The notes under the pieces: generated by a model
The model's database searches: none
What the model was told of the DNA's origin: nothing
What the model saw: the letters and a program-made list of their open reading frames with translations, nothing else
In this document: positions 1 through 10,900 of the stretch, in pieces
How the letters are laid out: each line of letters opens with the position of its first letter
Numbering within the stretch: the first letter of the stretch is position 1
DNA from: Hirundichthys speculiger
Taxonomy: Eukaryota > Chordata > Actinopteri > Beloniformes > Exocoetidae
Length of the DNA: 64,000 nucleotides
Reading direction: 5' to 3'
Assembly (NCBI GenBank): GCA_018398805.1
Contig: JAGFBZ010000736.1
Span: 372,001-436,000 of the forward strand
Position numbers and translations under genes: made by a program

Positions 1-2420
1 AATCGATAAATTGATAATATCAGATCCAGTCTTTTACCTCAACAGAATGTTACTTTTAACGCACCTGAACCGTTGCTTTTACCTGGGGAAACACTGGAGA
101 GTTTTGCCCTGGTTGATGCAGCGACACTTGGTCAAGTTTTCTCTCAAGTAAACCCAAAAACCTGCTTTTTAGATCCAAACCTCACATCACATTTAAAAAA
201 CATTTTATAGATTCTTTGAGGAACAGATTTTAAATATAGTAAATTACTCTCTCCAGACGGGTGTCTTCCCCCTGCCTTCAAAACAGCAGTGGTGAAGCCC
301 CTTCTGAAGAAGAGTCATCTAGACCCCAACATTTTTAATAATTACCCACCTGTATCCAACTTACCATTTTTAAGTAAAATTTTAGAAAAACTGGTTCTTA
401 ACCAAGTAAATTATATCTTAGTTAAAAATAATATTTTAGAAAAATTTCAGTCTGGTTTTAGGATGAACCACAGTCCCGAGACAGCCCTTTTACAGATTTT
501 AAACAACATCAGGTTTAATGCAGATTCCCCAAAAAAAACTCAGTCTTGGTTTTACTGGATCTTAGCGCCTTTGATACAGTGGACCATCACATTTATTAAA
601 CAGACTCAGAAACCTGGTCGGCCTCTCTGGTACTGTTCTGAACTGGTTCAGCTCTGATCTCACAGATCGATGTTTCTTTGTAAGTATGGATACATGCTCC
701 TCCAGAATGCATAAAATTAAGTGTGGGGTGCCCCAAGGGTCAGTTTTAGGTCCAATTCTTTTTCATTGTATATGCTTCCCTTTGAGGACATCATCAGGAG
801 ACATCAGCTTCCACAGTTATGCAGATGATACACAGCTGTACATCGCCGTGTCTCCTGATGACTCAGGACCAGTTGATGATCTTTTTAACTGTATTTCAGA
901 TATCCAGACATGGATGCAGAGAATTTCCTTCAGCTCAACCAGGATAAAACTGAGGTCTTAGTTATTGGTCCTGAAGGCAAGAGAGAGAAACTTTTACTAA
1001 AACTACAAGACTTGAAACCTGCACAATGTGTAAAAAACCTGGCCGTCATTTTTGACTCTGAGCTTAATTTTATTTCTCATATCAAAAACGTAACAAAGAT
1101 AGGTTTGTATCATCTGAAGAATATATCCAGAGTCGGCCCGTTTCTCTCTCAGGCTAACATGGAGGTGCTGATGCTTTTATCGTCGTTATTGTCGTTTAGA
1201 CTACTGTAATGTCCTGCTTTCTGGTCTTCCCAAAAAGACCGTTTCTAGTCTCCAACTACTCCAGAACTCAGCAGCTCGTGTGCTGACGAAGACCAGGGGG
1301 CGGTGAACACAAGACCAGGGGGCGGGAACACATTACACCAGTTCTAAAATCGCTGCATTGGCTCCCCGTGTGTTTCAAGATCGATTTTAAGGTTCTTTTA
1401 TTGGTTTTTAAATGTCTTAATGGTCTTGGGCCATCTTATTTATCTGACCTGCTTTTACCATATCAACCCTCGTGGACCCTGAGGTCCTCTGGTTCTGGCC
1501 TTTTAATCATCCCAAGAGTTAGAACAGAAACCCACGGTGAGGCTGCATTCAGCCATTCTGGAGCTGATCTGTGGACCAGCCTGGAGGTTCTGGTTCCGGT
1601 CCTGGTTCTGGTTCTGTACCTCATCTGTGGACCAGCCTGGAGGAGAACATCAGGACCAAAGAGACTGTTGTGATTTTTAAAAGGAGGCTGAAGACTCACC
1701 TTGTTAACCTGGCTTTTACATGATTTCTTTTACTCTTTGTTATTTTATTTTACTGTTCTTATTTTAATTATTTTAATGATTTAATTTAAGTCTTACATTT
1801 ATTTCAAGTCTTTTTGCATTCTGTTGTAATTACATTTTAATTTTATTTTTAAATTCTTAACCTTTAAATTTTCACATTTTTATACATTTTATCATTATTG
1901 TATCTATTGTCTGTTTTTATCCTGTTTTACTGTCTTTTAATCTCTTAGTTTTTAGCTCCAGTGTTTCCTCATGGGGGGGGGGGGTCCTCCACACTGGGAG
2001 GTGTGTCTGGTCTGTCTGCGGGGGCGTCGTTCTTGGAGATCCCTTGGGCCTGTGGGACTTGGGGGGCTCTGCACAATGTGTGGGTCTGCCTGGTGTTGGG
2101 GTGGTTTCTGTGGCGGCGCCCCCTGTAGGTGCGGGCTGTGGCGCCTCTCAGTGTGAATGGCCTCCCATAGGTAGTTCTTCCTCACCTGGATCCTCAGAGC
2201 CCTGCCATGTTACGAAACTGATTACCTTGTACTTGTGAGTGTGTGTGCTTTGTGGGTGAGTCTACATGTGGGGGTGAGAGGGATAGGTTTTTATTCTCTG
2301 TTGTGATCCTGTTCATATAATTTTTTTTTTTCTTTTCTTTTTTATTGTGAAGCACTTTGTATTGCATTTTTAATGTATGAAAAGTGCTATATAAATAAAG
2401 TTTGATTTGATTTGATTTGA
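1..2420 (+). mobile_element. Degenerate L2-like LINE (reverse transcriptase part and 3' tail), truncated by window start
   Basis: Fragments in several frames encode a non-LTR reverse transcriptase. A segment at 289-657 matches the start of the RT fold, followed by GVPQGSVLGP at 725-754 and the catalytic YADD at 818-829. A C-terminal part at about 1260-1690 reads as HWLPV-like, then FKVLLLVFKCLNGLGPSYLSD, the typical fish L2-clade ending. The frames are broken by frameshifts and stops, so the copy is dead. The 3' end at 2378-2420 (GTGCTATATAAATAAAG followed by TGATT-type repeats) is the usual L2-like tail. The endonuclease half is not in the window. The clade call comes from recognising the family; no search was run. 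Confidence 0.88.
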
Positions 2421-2424
2421 CTAC

Positions 2425-2710
2425 ATCAGGGTCTCATGGTTCTGGAGGAGTTGCTTCAGTTCTCTGAAGGTCCCGCCGCACCATCTCAGTCAGGTTCAGG
2501 TGTCTGGACTCTTGACTAGCACATTCCAGAACCTTCATTCTTCTCTTCTTCATCTATTCTGATGTAGATCTGCTGCTGTGATTGGATCACTGTCCTGTCA
2601 CATGACCCAGAATACTCTGGTATAAAACAACCCCAACTCATGACTCCACCACTGTGCTTAACAGTGTATCTGAGGGGTTCCTGCTGGTTTCCTCCAAACA
2701 TACAATACAA
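2425..2710 (-). mobile_element. Tc1/mariner-like transposase fragment
   Basis: On the minus strand, 2516-2710 encodes a short open stretch containing YTVKHSGGVMSWGCF, which resembles the central catalytic region of Tc1-family transposases (HGGGSVMVWGCF type). Terminal repeats were not found, so this is a relic. It lies between the LINE tail and another LINE terminus. Confidence 0.6.
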
Positions 2711-2762
2711 TACAAATATACTTTATTGATCCCCCGAGGGGGAAATTCAAGTTTCAAGTACC
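2700..2762 (-). mobile_element. LINE 3' terminus (short, minus strand)
   Basis: An ACAAT-type pentamer run followed by TTTATTGATCCCCCGAGGG and GGAAATTC is a common terminal motif of fish non-LTR elements when read on the minus strand. Only the tail is present. Confidence 0.5.
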
Positions 2763-2849
2763 CCCTGGGTTATAAATGTGATTTATAAATATGACTCGCC
2801 TATGTCACAGAAATGAGTGCTAACTCTTGACTTATTGCTTCTCCACCAG

Positions 2850-2938
2850 CTTCTGTGGAACCTGGAAAGTTTGACCTTGTCTATCAGAATCCGGATGGCT
2901 CAGAAAGAGTGGAGTACGCTGTGACCAGAGGATCATGG
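2850..2938 (+). CDS. Penultimate coding exon of an unidentified upstream gene
   Basis: An acceptor (ccaccag) precedes a short exon. Its open frame reads SVEPGKFDLVYQNPDGSERV and then EYAVTRGSW, ending at TGG|GTAAGC, a good donor. It joins in phase with the exon at 3464-3511. I do not recognise the protein. Support is the intact frame, the splice sites at both ends and the polyadenylation signals downstream. The rest of the gene lies upstream of the window or in LINE-disturbed introns, so the direction of transcription (+) and the gene end are clearer than its identity. Confidence 0.72.
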
Positions 2939-3463
2939 GTAAGCTGGAGAATCTCTTCTGTCGCCGTAGCGTCCCTCAGAAAAACAAGGAATAATTAGAG
3001 CCGTAGTCGTTTAATCTGGGGCAACCTAGGATTGGTGACATAAACAACAACTACAAACAGGATTTCCTTTAATTGTCTTGAGATTGGTCTCCTGAGGAGG
3101 AAATATTGAGCGTTTGCAAGGACGTTCTGAAGAACTGAAGCTCATGAAATCACAGCTGGTTGGGTTTTATTTGACCAACTGCAGACAACCTTCATGTGCA
3201 GTTGAACACAAAGCTGGTCTTTTCTCTTTGAGCAGGGGTGTTAGCCCTCTTTCCTCTACTTTGAGTGGGCCCATTGACCCGGTAATCCCCTCCTTTCAGT
3301 CCAACGTCCACACAGGAGGAGGGTGGGGGGGCCCGACAAAAACAGCTGCATCTGCAGAAAGTGGCGGTCGGCTCACCGGGTGTCATGCGTGGACTGGTTT
3401 TCTGTGATATCCACACTAATCCGGCTCTAGTCTTGGTGTCACACCTTCACTGTCGTCCCACAG

Positions 3464-3511
3464 GTGACGGAGCGGTGGGAGTCTCTGCTGGAGCCCAGAC
3501 TCATCATCTAA
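3464..3511 (+). CDS. Terminal coding exon of the unidentified upstream gene
   Basis: It follows the acceptor tcgtcccacag and encodes VTERWESLLEPRLII and then TAA at 3509-3511. It continues in phase 0 from the exon ending at 2938. The last 29 bases, including the stop, are repeated twice more directly downstream, so an in-frame stop is present in each repeat. Polyadenylation signals follow at 3739 and 3755. Function is unknown. Confidence 0.7.
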   Translation: MTERWESLLEPRLII

Positions 3512-3567
3512 CTCTGCTGGAGCCCAGACTCATCATCTAACTCTGGGAGCCCAGACTCATCATCTAA
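3483..3567 (+). repeat. Three tandem copies of the last 29 bases of the terminal exon
   Basis: CTCTGCTGGAGCCCAGACTC plus CATCATCTAA occurs at 3483-3511 and 3512-3540. A third copy lacking two bases is at 3541-3567. The first copy is coding; the other two are 3' UTR. Confidence 0.9.
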
Positions 3568-3738
3568 CTCTGGAAGAAGAAGGACTTCTACCTCCAAACC
3601 TTTTTTTTTTTTTTTTTTTTTTTTTTTGGTGAAATGTGTTTTTTCAAATGACTTTATTTGAGGACCTTTCAGCCCTTTTCCTGGACTGGGATGTCAGGCT
3701 TTTATCTTTTGTACAGTTATATGAGAGATAAGTCTCAT

Positions 3739-3760
3739 AATAAACACTTTTTCTAATAAA
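3739..3760 (+). terminator. Polyadenylation signals of the upstream gene
   Basis: AATAAA occurs at 3739-3744 and again at 3755-3760, about 230 bases after the stop at 3509-3511. A T-run at 3601-3627 lies in the intervening 3' UTR. Confidence 0.7.
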
Positions 3761-3797
3761 ATATGTTGTTTTGACTGGAGAGCAAAAGTCTGTTGTG

Positions 3798-3865
3798 TCA
3801 TCCATCCATCCATCCAGTCATCCAACCAAACATCCATCAATCCAACCATCAGTCCATCCATCTCT
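3798..3865. repeat. CATC-type microsatellite
   Basis: Imperfect CATC/CCAT tetranucleotide repeats follow the polyadenylation site. Confidence 0.8.
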
Positions 3866-3879
3866 CTATTCTTTTTTTA

Positions 3880-4010
3880 TTTATTTATTTATATCCTTTA
3901 TTTAACCAGGTGTGAGTTTCATTGAGTTTAAAATCTCTTTTTTAAGAGAGACCTGGCCAAGAATGGTGGCAGTTAGTTAAAAAGACATTAGACAAAACAA
4001 ATCACAAACG
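3880..4010 (-). mobile_element. Fish LINE 3' end fragment (minus strand)
   Basis: TTTATTTAACCAGGTGTGAG and the following AAATCTCTTTTTTAAGAGAG with ACCTGGCCAAGA match the widespread fish repeat whose sense strand ends in ctggttaaataaagg. Only the terminal part is present. Confidence 0.5.
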
Positions 4011-4859
4011 ATCAGCACCATCAGAACTTACACCTGCTTTTTTGCCTAAAGTGAAATTGATTAATCCACAAACTTGTAGGGGGGTTTGATCAAGTTTTAG
4101 TTGGCTCGTGTGTCTTAGAGAAGGTCATTTCTGCCTGAAAAAGTATAAATGAGATGAATTTTCAGAAATATATAATATAATATATATATAATATAATTAA
4201 AAAAATCAAGAAAAAAATCACAGAAACATCACGGGATGTTGTGTGTGTTCTCTCACAGTGAAGAAATGCTGTGAGCCAGCCTGGCCCCTTTAAGAAGGTG
4301 GCCTTATGGGTAATGTAGTGTGTGTGTCATGGGACGGCAGAATGAAAACGGGGTTAGATGAAAAGTTTAGTGAGCATCAACAGCAGTCCAGCGTGTATAG
4401 ATTTACATTCTCTGTTAACCGACAGGAGACCCAACAATACAACCTGTGTGATGTTACAAGTTCCTGCAGTGCCAGAATAAAGTGCTCGTTCCATGCAGAG
4501 AAAACCAGACTGTTTCTTTTGTTGTTGTTAGCGTGTTAGCCGCTAATTACGAGCCAAAAATACCACAATACCAGCGGTTTGTTTACTACGGTTCAGAGAC
4601 CAGAGGCTGTGAAGGTAACAGAAAGACCACAGTTGAGCCTTTGTCTTGTTTTGCTGCAGTGCCTTGCTACTTTTTTGCGGTTTTAAACATATTTTAAACA
4701 CATTATTTAGGCTCGAGGTGCTCCGGCCCCAGTTCGTGGATTTTGATTTTCGCGGGGGGTGGGCGCCGGTCCTCATTAAATGCGAAAAATAAGGGATCAC
4801 TGTAATCACGGCTCAAAATGTTCAAAGGTAAAAATATATAAACTATCGTTTATAGGTTG

Positions 4860-4925
4860 AGATTAAAGCCACTCCATGTAGCGATGCCACTTCTGACCAC
4901 ATGGGGGCAGCATGTCACGGGTTCA
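4860..4925 (+). repeat. Dispersed repeat family R1, copy 1
   Basis: Shares TTAAAGC...CTATGTAGC...CACTTCT.ACCACATG..GG with copies at 5505-5665 (inverted) and 6685-6850. The class is unknown; it looks like part of a short non-autonomous element. Confidence 0.6.
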
Positions 4926-5504
4926 TGTGTCGGCCTCGTGGACTGCATAGAAGAACAGAAAGAAACGAACAAACCCTGTGAAACCTGTAGATATCAAAAA
5001 CTAGCTGCCGCAACAGAGTTACATTTTTGGGAAGAGAAAATGGCGCACTCAGTTAAATTACATTTAGTTACGCTTTATAATATACCTATGGCTCTAATTG
5101 TTTTTAATTAGCAAAATATTGAATTTTTTTTACATAAAATTCTGACTTTTTGGTGTGAAACTGTGACTTTTGATGGCGAACCAGCAGCTCAGCAGTTCTG
5201 CAGAAAGGACACCTGTCCAGTCGGGGGGGGGGAGCTTGATCATCACCTGGACTCTGCCCGTGCATGTGACCGCAAGTATATGAATAGTAGTCGCAGAATA
5301 ATTTTAGACAATATTCTGCAGAATGAATTATTTTAGATAACAGTTCCATACTAAGCTATGTGGACTGTTCACGTGCATATTGGTTGAGATTTACTTGTTC
5401 ACACAGTCACCTCAAGGAAGCTAGAAAGGATAAATATTAATATCAAATTAGGAACTGCAACTGTCTTTACTTCCTTGTTTGAGTCAAACTGTCAAGCAGG
5501 ATGT

Positions 5505-5665
5505 CATCCCTTCGTCGGCCCCTGGCCTAAGATACGATCAAGCGCACCTCCAGTGGGACAAAGTGGTATTACAAGAGGTGCAGGACCGTCTTGTCCTGTC
5601 AGTATGCAAGCAGATATGTGTGCCCCCATGTGGTCAGAAGTGGTATTGCTACATAGAGTGGCATA
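5505..5665 (-). repeat. Dispersed repeat family R1, inverted copy
   Basis: Its reverse complement contains CACTCTATGTAGCAATACCA, CTTCTGACCACATGGGGGC and CTCTTGTAATACCACTTTGT. This matches the order seen on the + strand at 6685-6850. With that copy it forms an inverted pair around the MITE at 5727-6503. Confidence 0.65.
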
Positions 5666-5726
5666 AAAATTATGGAACCCCGTTTGGGTCATAATTCAAT
5701 TAATAAATGAGTGTATTATTATGAAA

Positions 5727-6503
5727 TACAGGCGTTTATTATTATGAAATACGTATCCATTATTATGAAATGTTTCCCTTTATTATGAAAAACATGTTTA
5801 TTAATATGAAATATTTCCCATTATTATGAAAAAAATGTAATTATTATGAAATATATTTTATTATTATTTAATCTCAGTTTAATGCATAATAGTTTATTTC
5901 AGAATGGCTTTTTTATTTAAGAATGAGTTTTTACATAACTGCTTCGTTTTTCATAAGAATGAGCTTTTACATAATAATGACATTTTGCCACTGGGCGGGA
6001 CCAGTGGTTGACCTGCACGCTCATTGGCTGATCCTTCTCCATTCTACGCTCGACTAGTTGGTGGGGGACTCGCATCGAGCCTGTTGGCTACCTCTTGGAG
6101 TAAGTCAGAAAAGGATCTTTCTCCTGTCGCCATGCCGTCAACATCAAGTTTTCCCTACATTTCGCGCTACGTTTCTTAGTCAATATCAACTTTTAACTGT
6201 AAACTGAGGTGCATTCTGCCACCTACTGGCCTGGAGTATATACATTGCACCTCTCGCCCACTATCGATATTCACTGTTCTGTTGCTTATGCCTGAATAAA
6301 GAAGCAGCCAATCACATAAATGGCTCCTCCCTCTCTGCTGTGATGGACACACAAATCATTCTTATGAAAAACAGAGCCATTATTATGTAAAAGCTCATTC
6401 TTATGAAAAACGAAACCATTATCATAATAATGTGAAATATTTCATAATAATAAACATGCATTTCATAATAATGAAAAATATTTCATAATAATAAATGCCT
6501 GTA
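5727..6503. mobile_element. Palindromic MITE with 24-bp terminal inverted repeats
   Basis: The left end at 5727-5750 (TACAGGCGTTTATTATTATG...) and the right end at 6480-6503 are inverted repeats with one mismatch. Each end is followed inward by several copies of TTATTATGAAAT, and the subterminal segments (ATAAGAATGAGCTTTTACAT type) are also mutually inverted. A TA at each outer edge would suit a TA target duplication, but this is not decisive. The centre (about 5990-6350) has no ORF. It lies between the upstream gene and rab11fip4. Confidence 0.75.
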
Positions 6504-6684
6504 TAGATTAGAAACGGCAACATTTTGACATCTGTTATATTACAACTGATCTGCATCTATCCAGCTATTATTCCATCAGAATATTATGACGTTTGTGTTT
6601 ATGTCACATATGAAGTAAAACTTAAGAAAGTTGCAATGACTGATCACTAGAAGAACCAATATTTTAAGAACTTTTTTAAAACGT

Positions 6685-6850
6685 TAAAGCTAGTCTATGT
6701 AGCAGTATCACTTCTCACCACATGAGGGCGTAGAGATCTACTGTGTTGACAAAAGACTCACTGACAATAATCTGTTAATGGGTAGGGATGGTCTGGCACA
6801 TCTTGTAATACCACCTTGTGCACCTAGAGGCGCCCTCTGATGTGTCCTTC
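6685..6850 (+). repeat. Dispersed repeat family R1, copy 3
   Basis: AGCTAGTCTATGTAGCAGTA, CACTTCTCACCACATGAGGG and CATCTTGTAATACCACCTTG match the inverted copy at 5505-5665. Confidence 0.65.
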
Positions 6851-7620
6851 TCCAGTGGCAGGCATGTGAACTTTCTATATATGCAGCCCCCATATGGGTA
6901 TAAGCGCCATTGCTCTATTGTGTGACTTCAGTGTTTTACAATACATTAACTGTTCTTATATAGTTTTTGAATAATTTCTTCCTTTGCACGTGGCATTTAT
7001 GGGATGATGGGAAACAGACCATGGTGGATAAGTTAGTTAACAGCCTTTATCTGTATTTCTTTTCAGTAGGACAATAAAAATCAGCAGATTCTTGTAGATC
7101 TTGGTATTAGGCAAATATGTCAGATGAATAACTTGCAACTGTTTTCATCATACCATTATTTATTTAACAACAATGAAGACAAGAAGAAAAAAATCATGTG
7201 GGCAATACTAAGCACCTCTGACTGCTTCTACAGGGTTAAAGAGGGTAAGTTGCATTCGGGTGCCAGTGATCATCAGTCCTTGATCAGTTCACCATCAGAA
7301 GGGCAGAAGACCTTTGTAAAAAAAAAAACTAAAAAAACAAACATTTTTTTACAGTTTGCTGGTCTGGAGCATCCAGGTGTGTGTTCTGCATCAATCTGGA
7401 AAGAGTTATAAAACTGTTTTGGAAGGAAGATTTTTCACAAGTGGAAAACATTCAAAATAGATGTCAATCTTCCCAAGAGTTTAATTTACTCAGAGTTTAA
7501 TTTACTCAGGAAAAGGACTCTTGAGCCATTAGGATATCCTATTTTAGATTATGTTATTGTATTTAATTTTTAGAGGGAAGAATAGCAGCCATTCACACAT
7601 CTGGGTTATTTATTCGCTGC
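6851..7620. other. Intergenic stretch without supported features
   Basis: AT-rich sequence with a short A-run near 7320. The open frames here are short and have no recognisable motif. No gene is called. Confidence 0.5.
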
Positions 7621-7672
7621 TGTTCCGTCACGTCGTCAGTCATCGTTCTTTTCCGTAACGTCTCGGCTCTGA

Positions 7673-7680
7673 TGACGTCA
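7673..7680. promoter_or_regulatory. Consensus CRE palindrome upstream of rab11fip4
   Basis: TGACGTCA, a full cAMP-response element palindrome, lies 140 bases before the predicted start codon in a CpG-containing stretch (7620-7820). This is a plausible promoter site. Use as a promoter element is inferred from position only. Confidence 0.45.
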
Positions 7681-7820
7681 GAGCGGCAGCAGCAGCACCA
7701 GTCTGTCCAGCGGAGCTGATATCTCGGAGAGCAGAGAGGATGATGGCGGGCGTCATACCGCTTCTGCTCCGCTTCGTTTGATCCAGGAACATCCATCCTT
7801 CTCCCACAGGGGGTCCACTC

Positions 7821-7973
7821 ATGGAGGGACACGTCCTCCCCGACCAGGACCAGCTCCTGCGGTTCCTGAGGAGGCTCAAGGAGGTTTTCGACGTGTGCGA
7901 CGAAGATGCTGACGGCTTCATCCGGGTGGAGCACCTGCTGGACCTCGGTCTTCAGTTCGGTCAAGGAGACGAG
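7821..7973 (+). CDS. rab11fip4: rab11fip4 coding exon 1 (first EF-hand)
   Basis: 51 codons from ATG to GAG|GTGAGG. It contains LRRLKEVFDVCDEDADGFIR. The loop D-E-D-A-D-G-F-I-R-V-E-H has Asp at positions 1, 3 and 5 and Gly at 6, but His instead of Glu at position 12, so calcium binding may be weak. A possible acceptor (ctcccacag) just 5' of the ATG suggests the 5' UTR may be spliced. Confidence 0.93.
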
Positions 7974-10900
7974 GTGAGGTCCGGGGAAGGACGGGCTGGG
8001 TGTGGACCAGCAGGTCCTCCACGTTCAGATGAATTAAAAACATCTCTGATTTTTTAATCAGGTATTTTGGTTGCAGTGGAGCTTCTGACAGACAACATGT
8101 CTGCGTTTTAACGGTTACAGGTGCGCGAGAGGGAGAGGCGCGAGCGTTTCAAATGAGTCACCGTTTAGTGTCTGTCTGCTGTCTAAACCCGCGACAGTGG
8201 AGAAAACTAACGGATAACACCAGTAAAACGCTTTGAGGGAATGGAGATAAAACGTGAAGCCCACCTGCAGGGCCGTTTCCAGCTCGTTTGGGGCCCCGGT
8301 GATAGTGGGGTTCAAACCCTTGAAATTAGGGGTGCACCGTGTTGGATATTTGCTGAATTATAAAAAATAATTTTTTGCCAATAATAATGATATATATATT
8401 CACTGTTTGACATTAAATCAACCTAAGATTTTCTGTTTTAGGTCAGTTCGGTTACCAAACTTCTCTATTTTGTAAATACCAGAATAATGAGAGAGAATTT
8501 AATTAATGACTTTATTCAAAGTCAGAAGTTTCCATCCACTAAGATTATTAACCCTTTAAACAACCCATTAAAGCCCAGATGATGATGTCATGGCTTTAGT
8601 GTGACATCATCAATAGAAACCAGCCAAGATATCAGGAAGAGAGTTGTGGACCTCCACCAGTCTGGTTCATCCTGGTCCAGTTTCCAGATGTCTGAAGGAG
8701 CCTCGTTCATCTGCTCCAACAGTTCTCCACCAGTAGAACCAGCATGGGAACATCCAAAATTCAAGTGGCGCTGGGCGTGGACAGAGGAAAAGGGCGTTGA
8801 CAGAGGAAAGGGGCGTGGACAGAGGAAAGGGGCGGGGCCAGAGAGCCGGTTGGGAGCCGGTGCCAGAAGCTAAGGGAGCCTGGTACCTTTTTTTGTGTGT
8901 TGTGCTCCAAGAAGCTAGTCTATGCAACTAGCGGCAAAAAAGCTCTTCGCCCTCACGAAGGAGACGGCTGGTATAAAGCAGCTGTCCACGCGCTCCGGCA
9001 CACAACAAGCCGTTTACCGGAGCAACAGCCACAGCGGATGTAGCCGCCCCGATGAGCGATTGTATTTCTGACTTGAAAATACGCGTGTGCTCGTTCACTG
9101 CGGAATGCGACTGATCATTTACAGTCGCTCAACCGCTCGTAGACCCGTGTAAAAAGTAGCTGTTGATAAAAACGCTTTACAAAACTGCCCGTTTCCACTC
9201 AGCAGGCCAGTTATACGAACACACATGACACAGCTCCAGAGTTCTAGAAACGTCTGTCTGATCAGCTCCAAGGATGGATGTTTCCTCTGAATGTTGTTGA
9301 ATCAACCACCCAAGACATGGAAAAACACTGAATGTAATGGTTCGCTTTTTTAATGATGATGCATCCAGAGTAATAACATCTAATAGTCCAATAACTGCCT
9401 CTGCAACTACACATGTTAAAGAGGAGATGAGTCCAGGCCCAATGGAATGTATTTCCTATAACTTAATTTGCCGTTGTTTTGAACAAAAATGATAGAAAAG
9501 TTGCAATTTATGTTTTTTTTGTACAAATTGCTCTTTACTGAATTAAATAGTTGCTAAATGAATCAGATTAATTGGCTTGACTCAGTTTCACATGTTTTCA
9601 ATTATAAGTTTATAACCTTTACTTCCTAAAATTCACATTTAAATTTTAGGTCATCTTGTTTATTACCGAGAGCACAATGCCATAAAGTTGCCAATAATGT
9701 GTATGCGTTGGATCCACTGCCCCCCCCAGGATTTTTTTTTAACTTTAAGCCCTGGTGGTCTGAAGGAACTAAAACTGGACTGTTTGGACATGATGACCAT
9801 CGTTACATCTGGAGGAGAAAGACCTGAGAACACCATCCAGCTGTGGAGCACGGGGGTGGCAGCATCATGATGTGGGGGTGTTTAGCTGCAGGAGGGACTG
9901 GTGGACTTCACTAGATAGATGACATCATGAGGAAAGAACATTCTGGAGAAACATTGAAGCAACATCTGCAGACATCAGCCAGGAAGTTAAAGCTTAGACA
10001 CTAATGGGTCTTCAGATGGACGATGACCCTGAACGCACCACCAGATTAGTTACTGAGAGGCTTCAGGACTACAGAGTCCATGTTCTGGAGTGGACACCAC
10101 AAAGACCTGATCTCAGTCCTGGAGAACATCTGTGGTCAGAGCTGAACAGGAGACCTCCAGACCTGACTCAGTTCCGGAAAACTGCTGAGAGAAGGTTCTG
10201 GAAGAAACCCGAACGACTGAGCCAAGACAGTTTAGAGACGATAGCAGATACTGAGGAGATGATGGAGACTTCTGATGTAGAAGAAAGTCAGAAACAAATC
10301 TCTCTGATTATTCTGGTATTTAACAAACAGAAATAATGTCTTATTTAATGTCAGACAGTGAGATAAAGAAGCTTATGTGTCTCTTTATAGAGTGGATAGA
10401 AACTTCTGGTTTCAGCTGAGTGTGTTAAAACTCTAAATCTGACTCTATAAAGTTGTGGATTTACAAGAAAAGAATATCTGATAAACTCTCATTTATGTAT
10501 TAAAGCTCAGAATCTTTGGCTCTTTCAACCTCCAAATTTACAAAACAATTTACAAGACAAAAAAATATCTTAATTTTATACTTCAGTTCACACATTTATG
10601 TGTAAAAACTCTGAATTTATAATTTGACAAACTTGTGGGAAATTTGTGATCTAATAAACGTGTAAGTTTGCAAGAAAAAAACAAAACTCAAAAGCAGAAA
10701 CTGCTTAACTGCATAATAAACAGAGTTTATTATGAGGGAAGCCTGCAGAGTTACTGACTCCTGATCGACTTTGTTTCAGACCTCACGTGGTGCACATCTG
10801 TGCACACGTGTTCACATGTGTTGGCGTGCGCGTCTGTTGTGGCCTCAGTGCAACACCAGATAACGTCGTTTCATTTATCCGGTTTGGTTTTTGCTCACAA

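Noticed and set aside
289..1209. Active LINE reverse transcriptase
   Set aside because: Frame shifts between 657 and 686, around 910-961, and after 1209 break the protein; no endonuclease part in the window.
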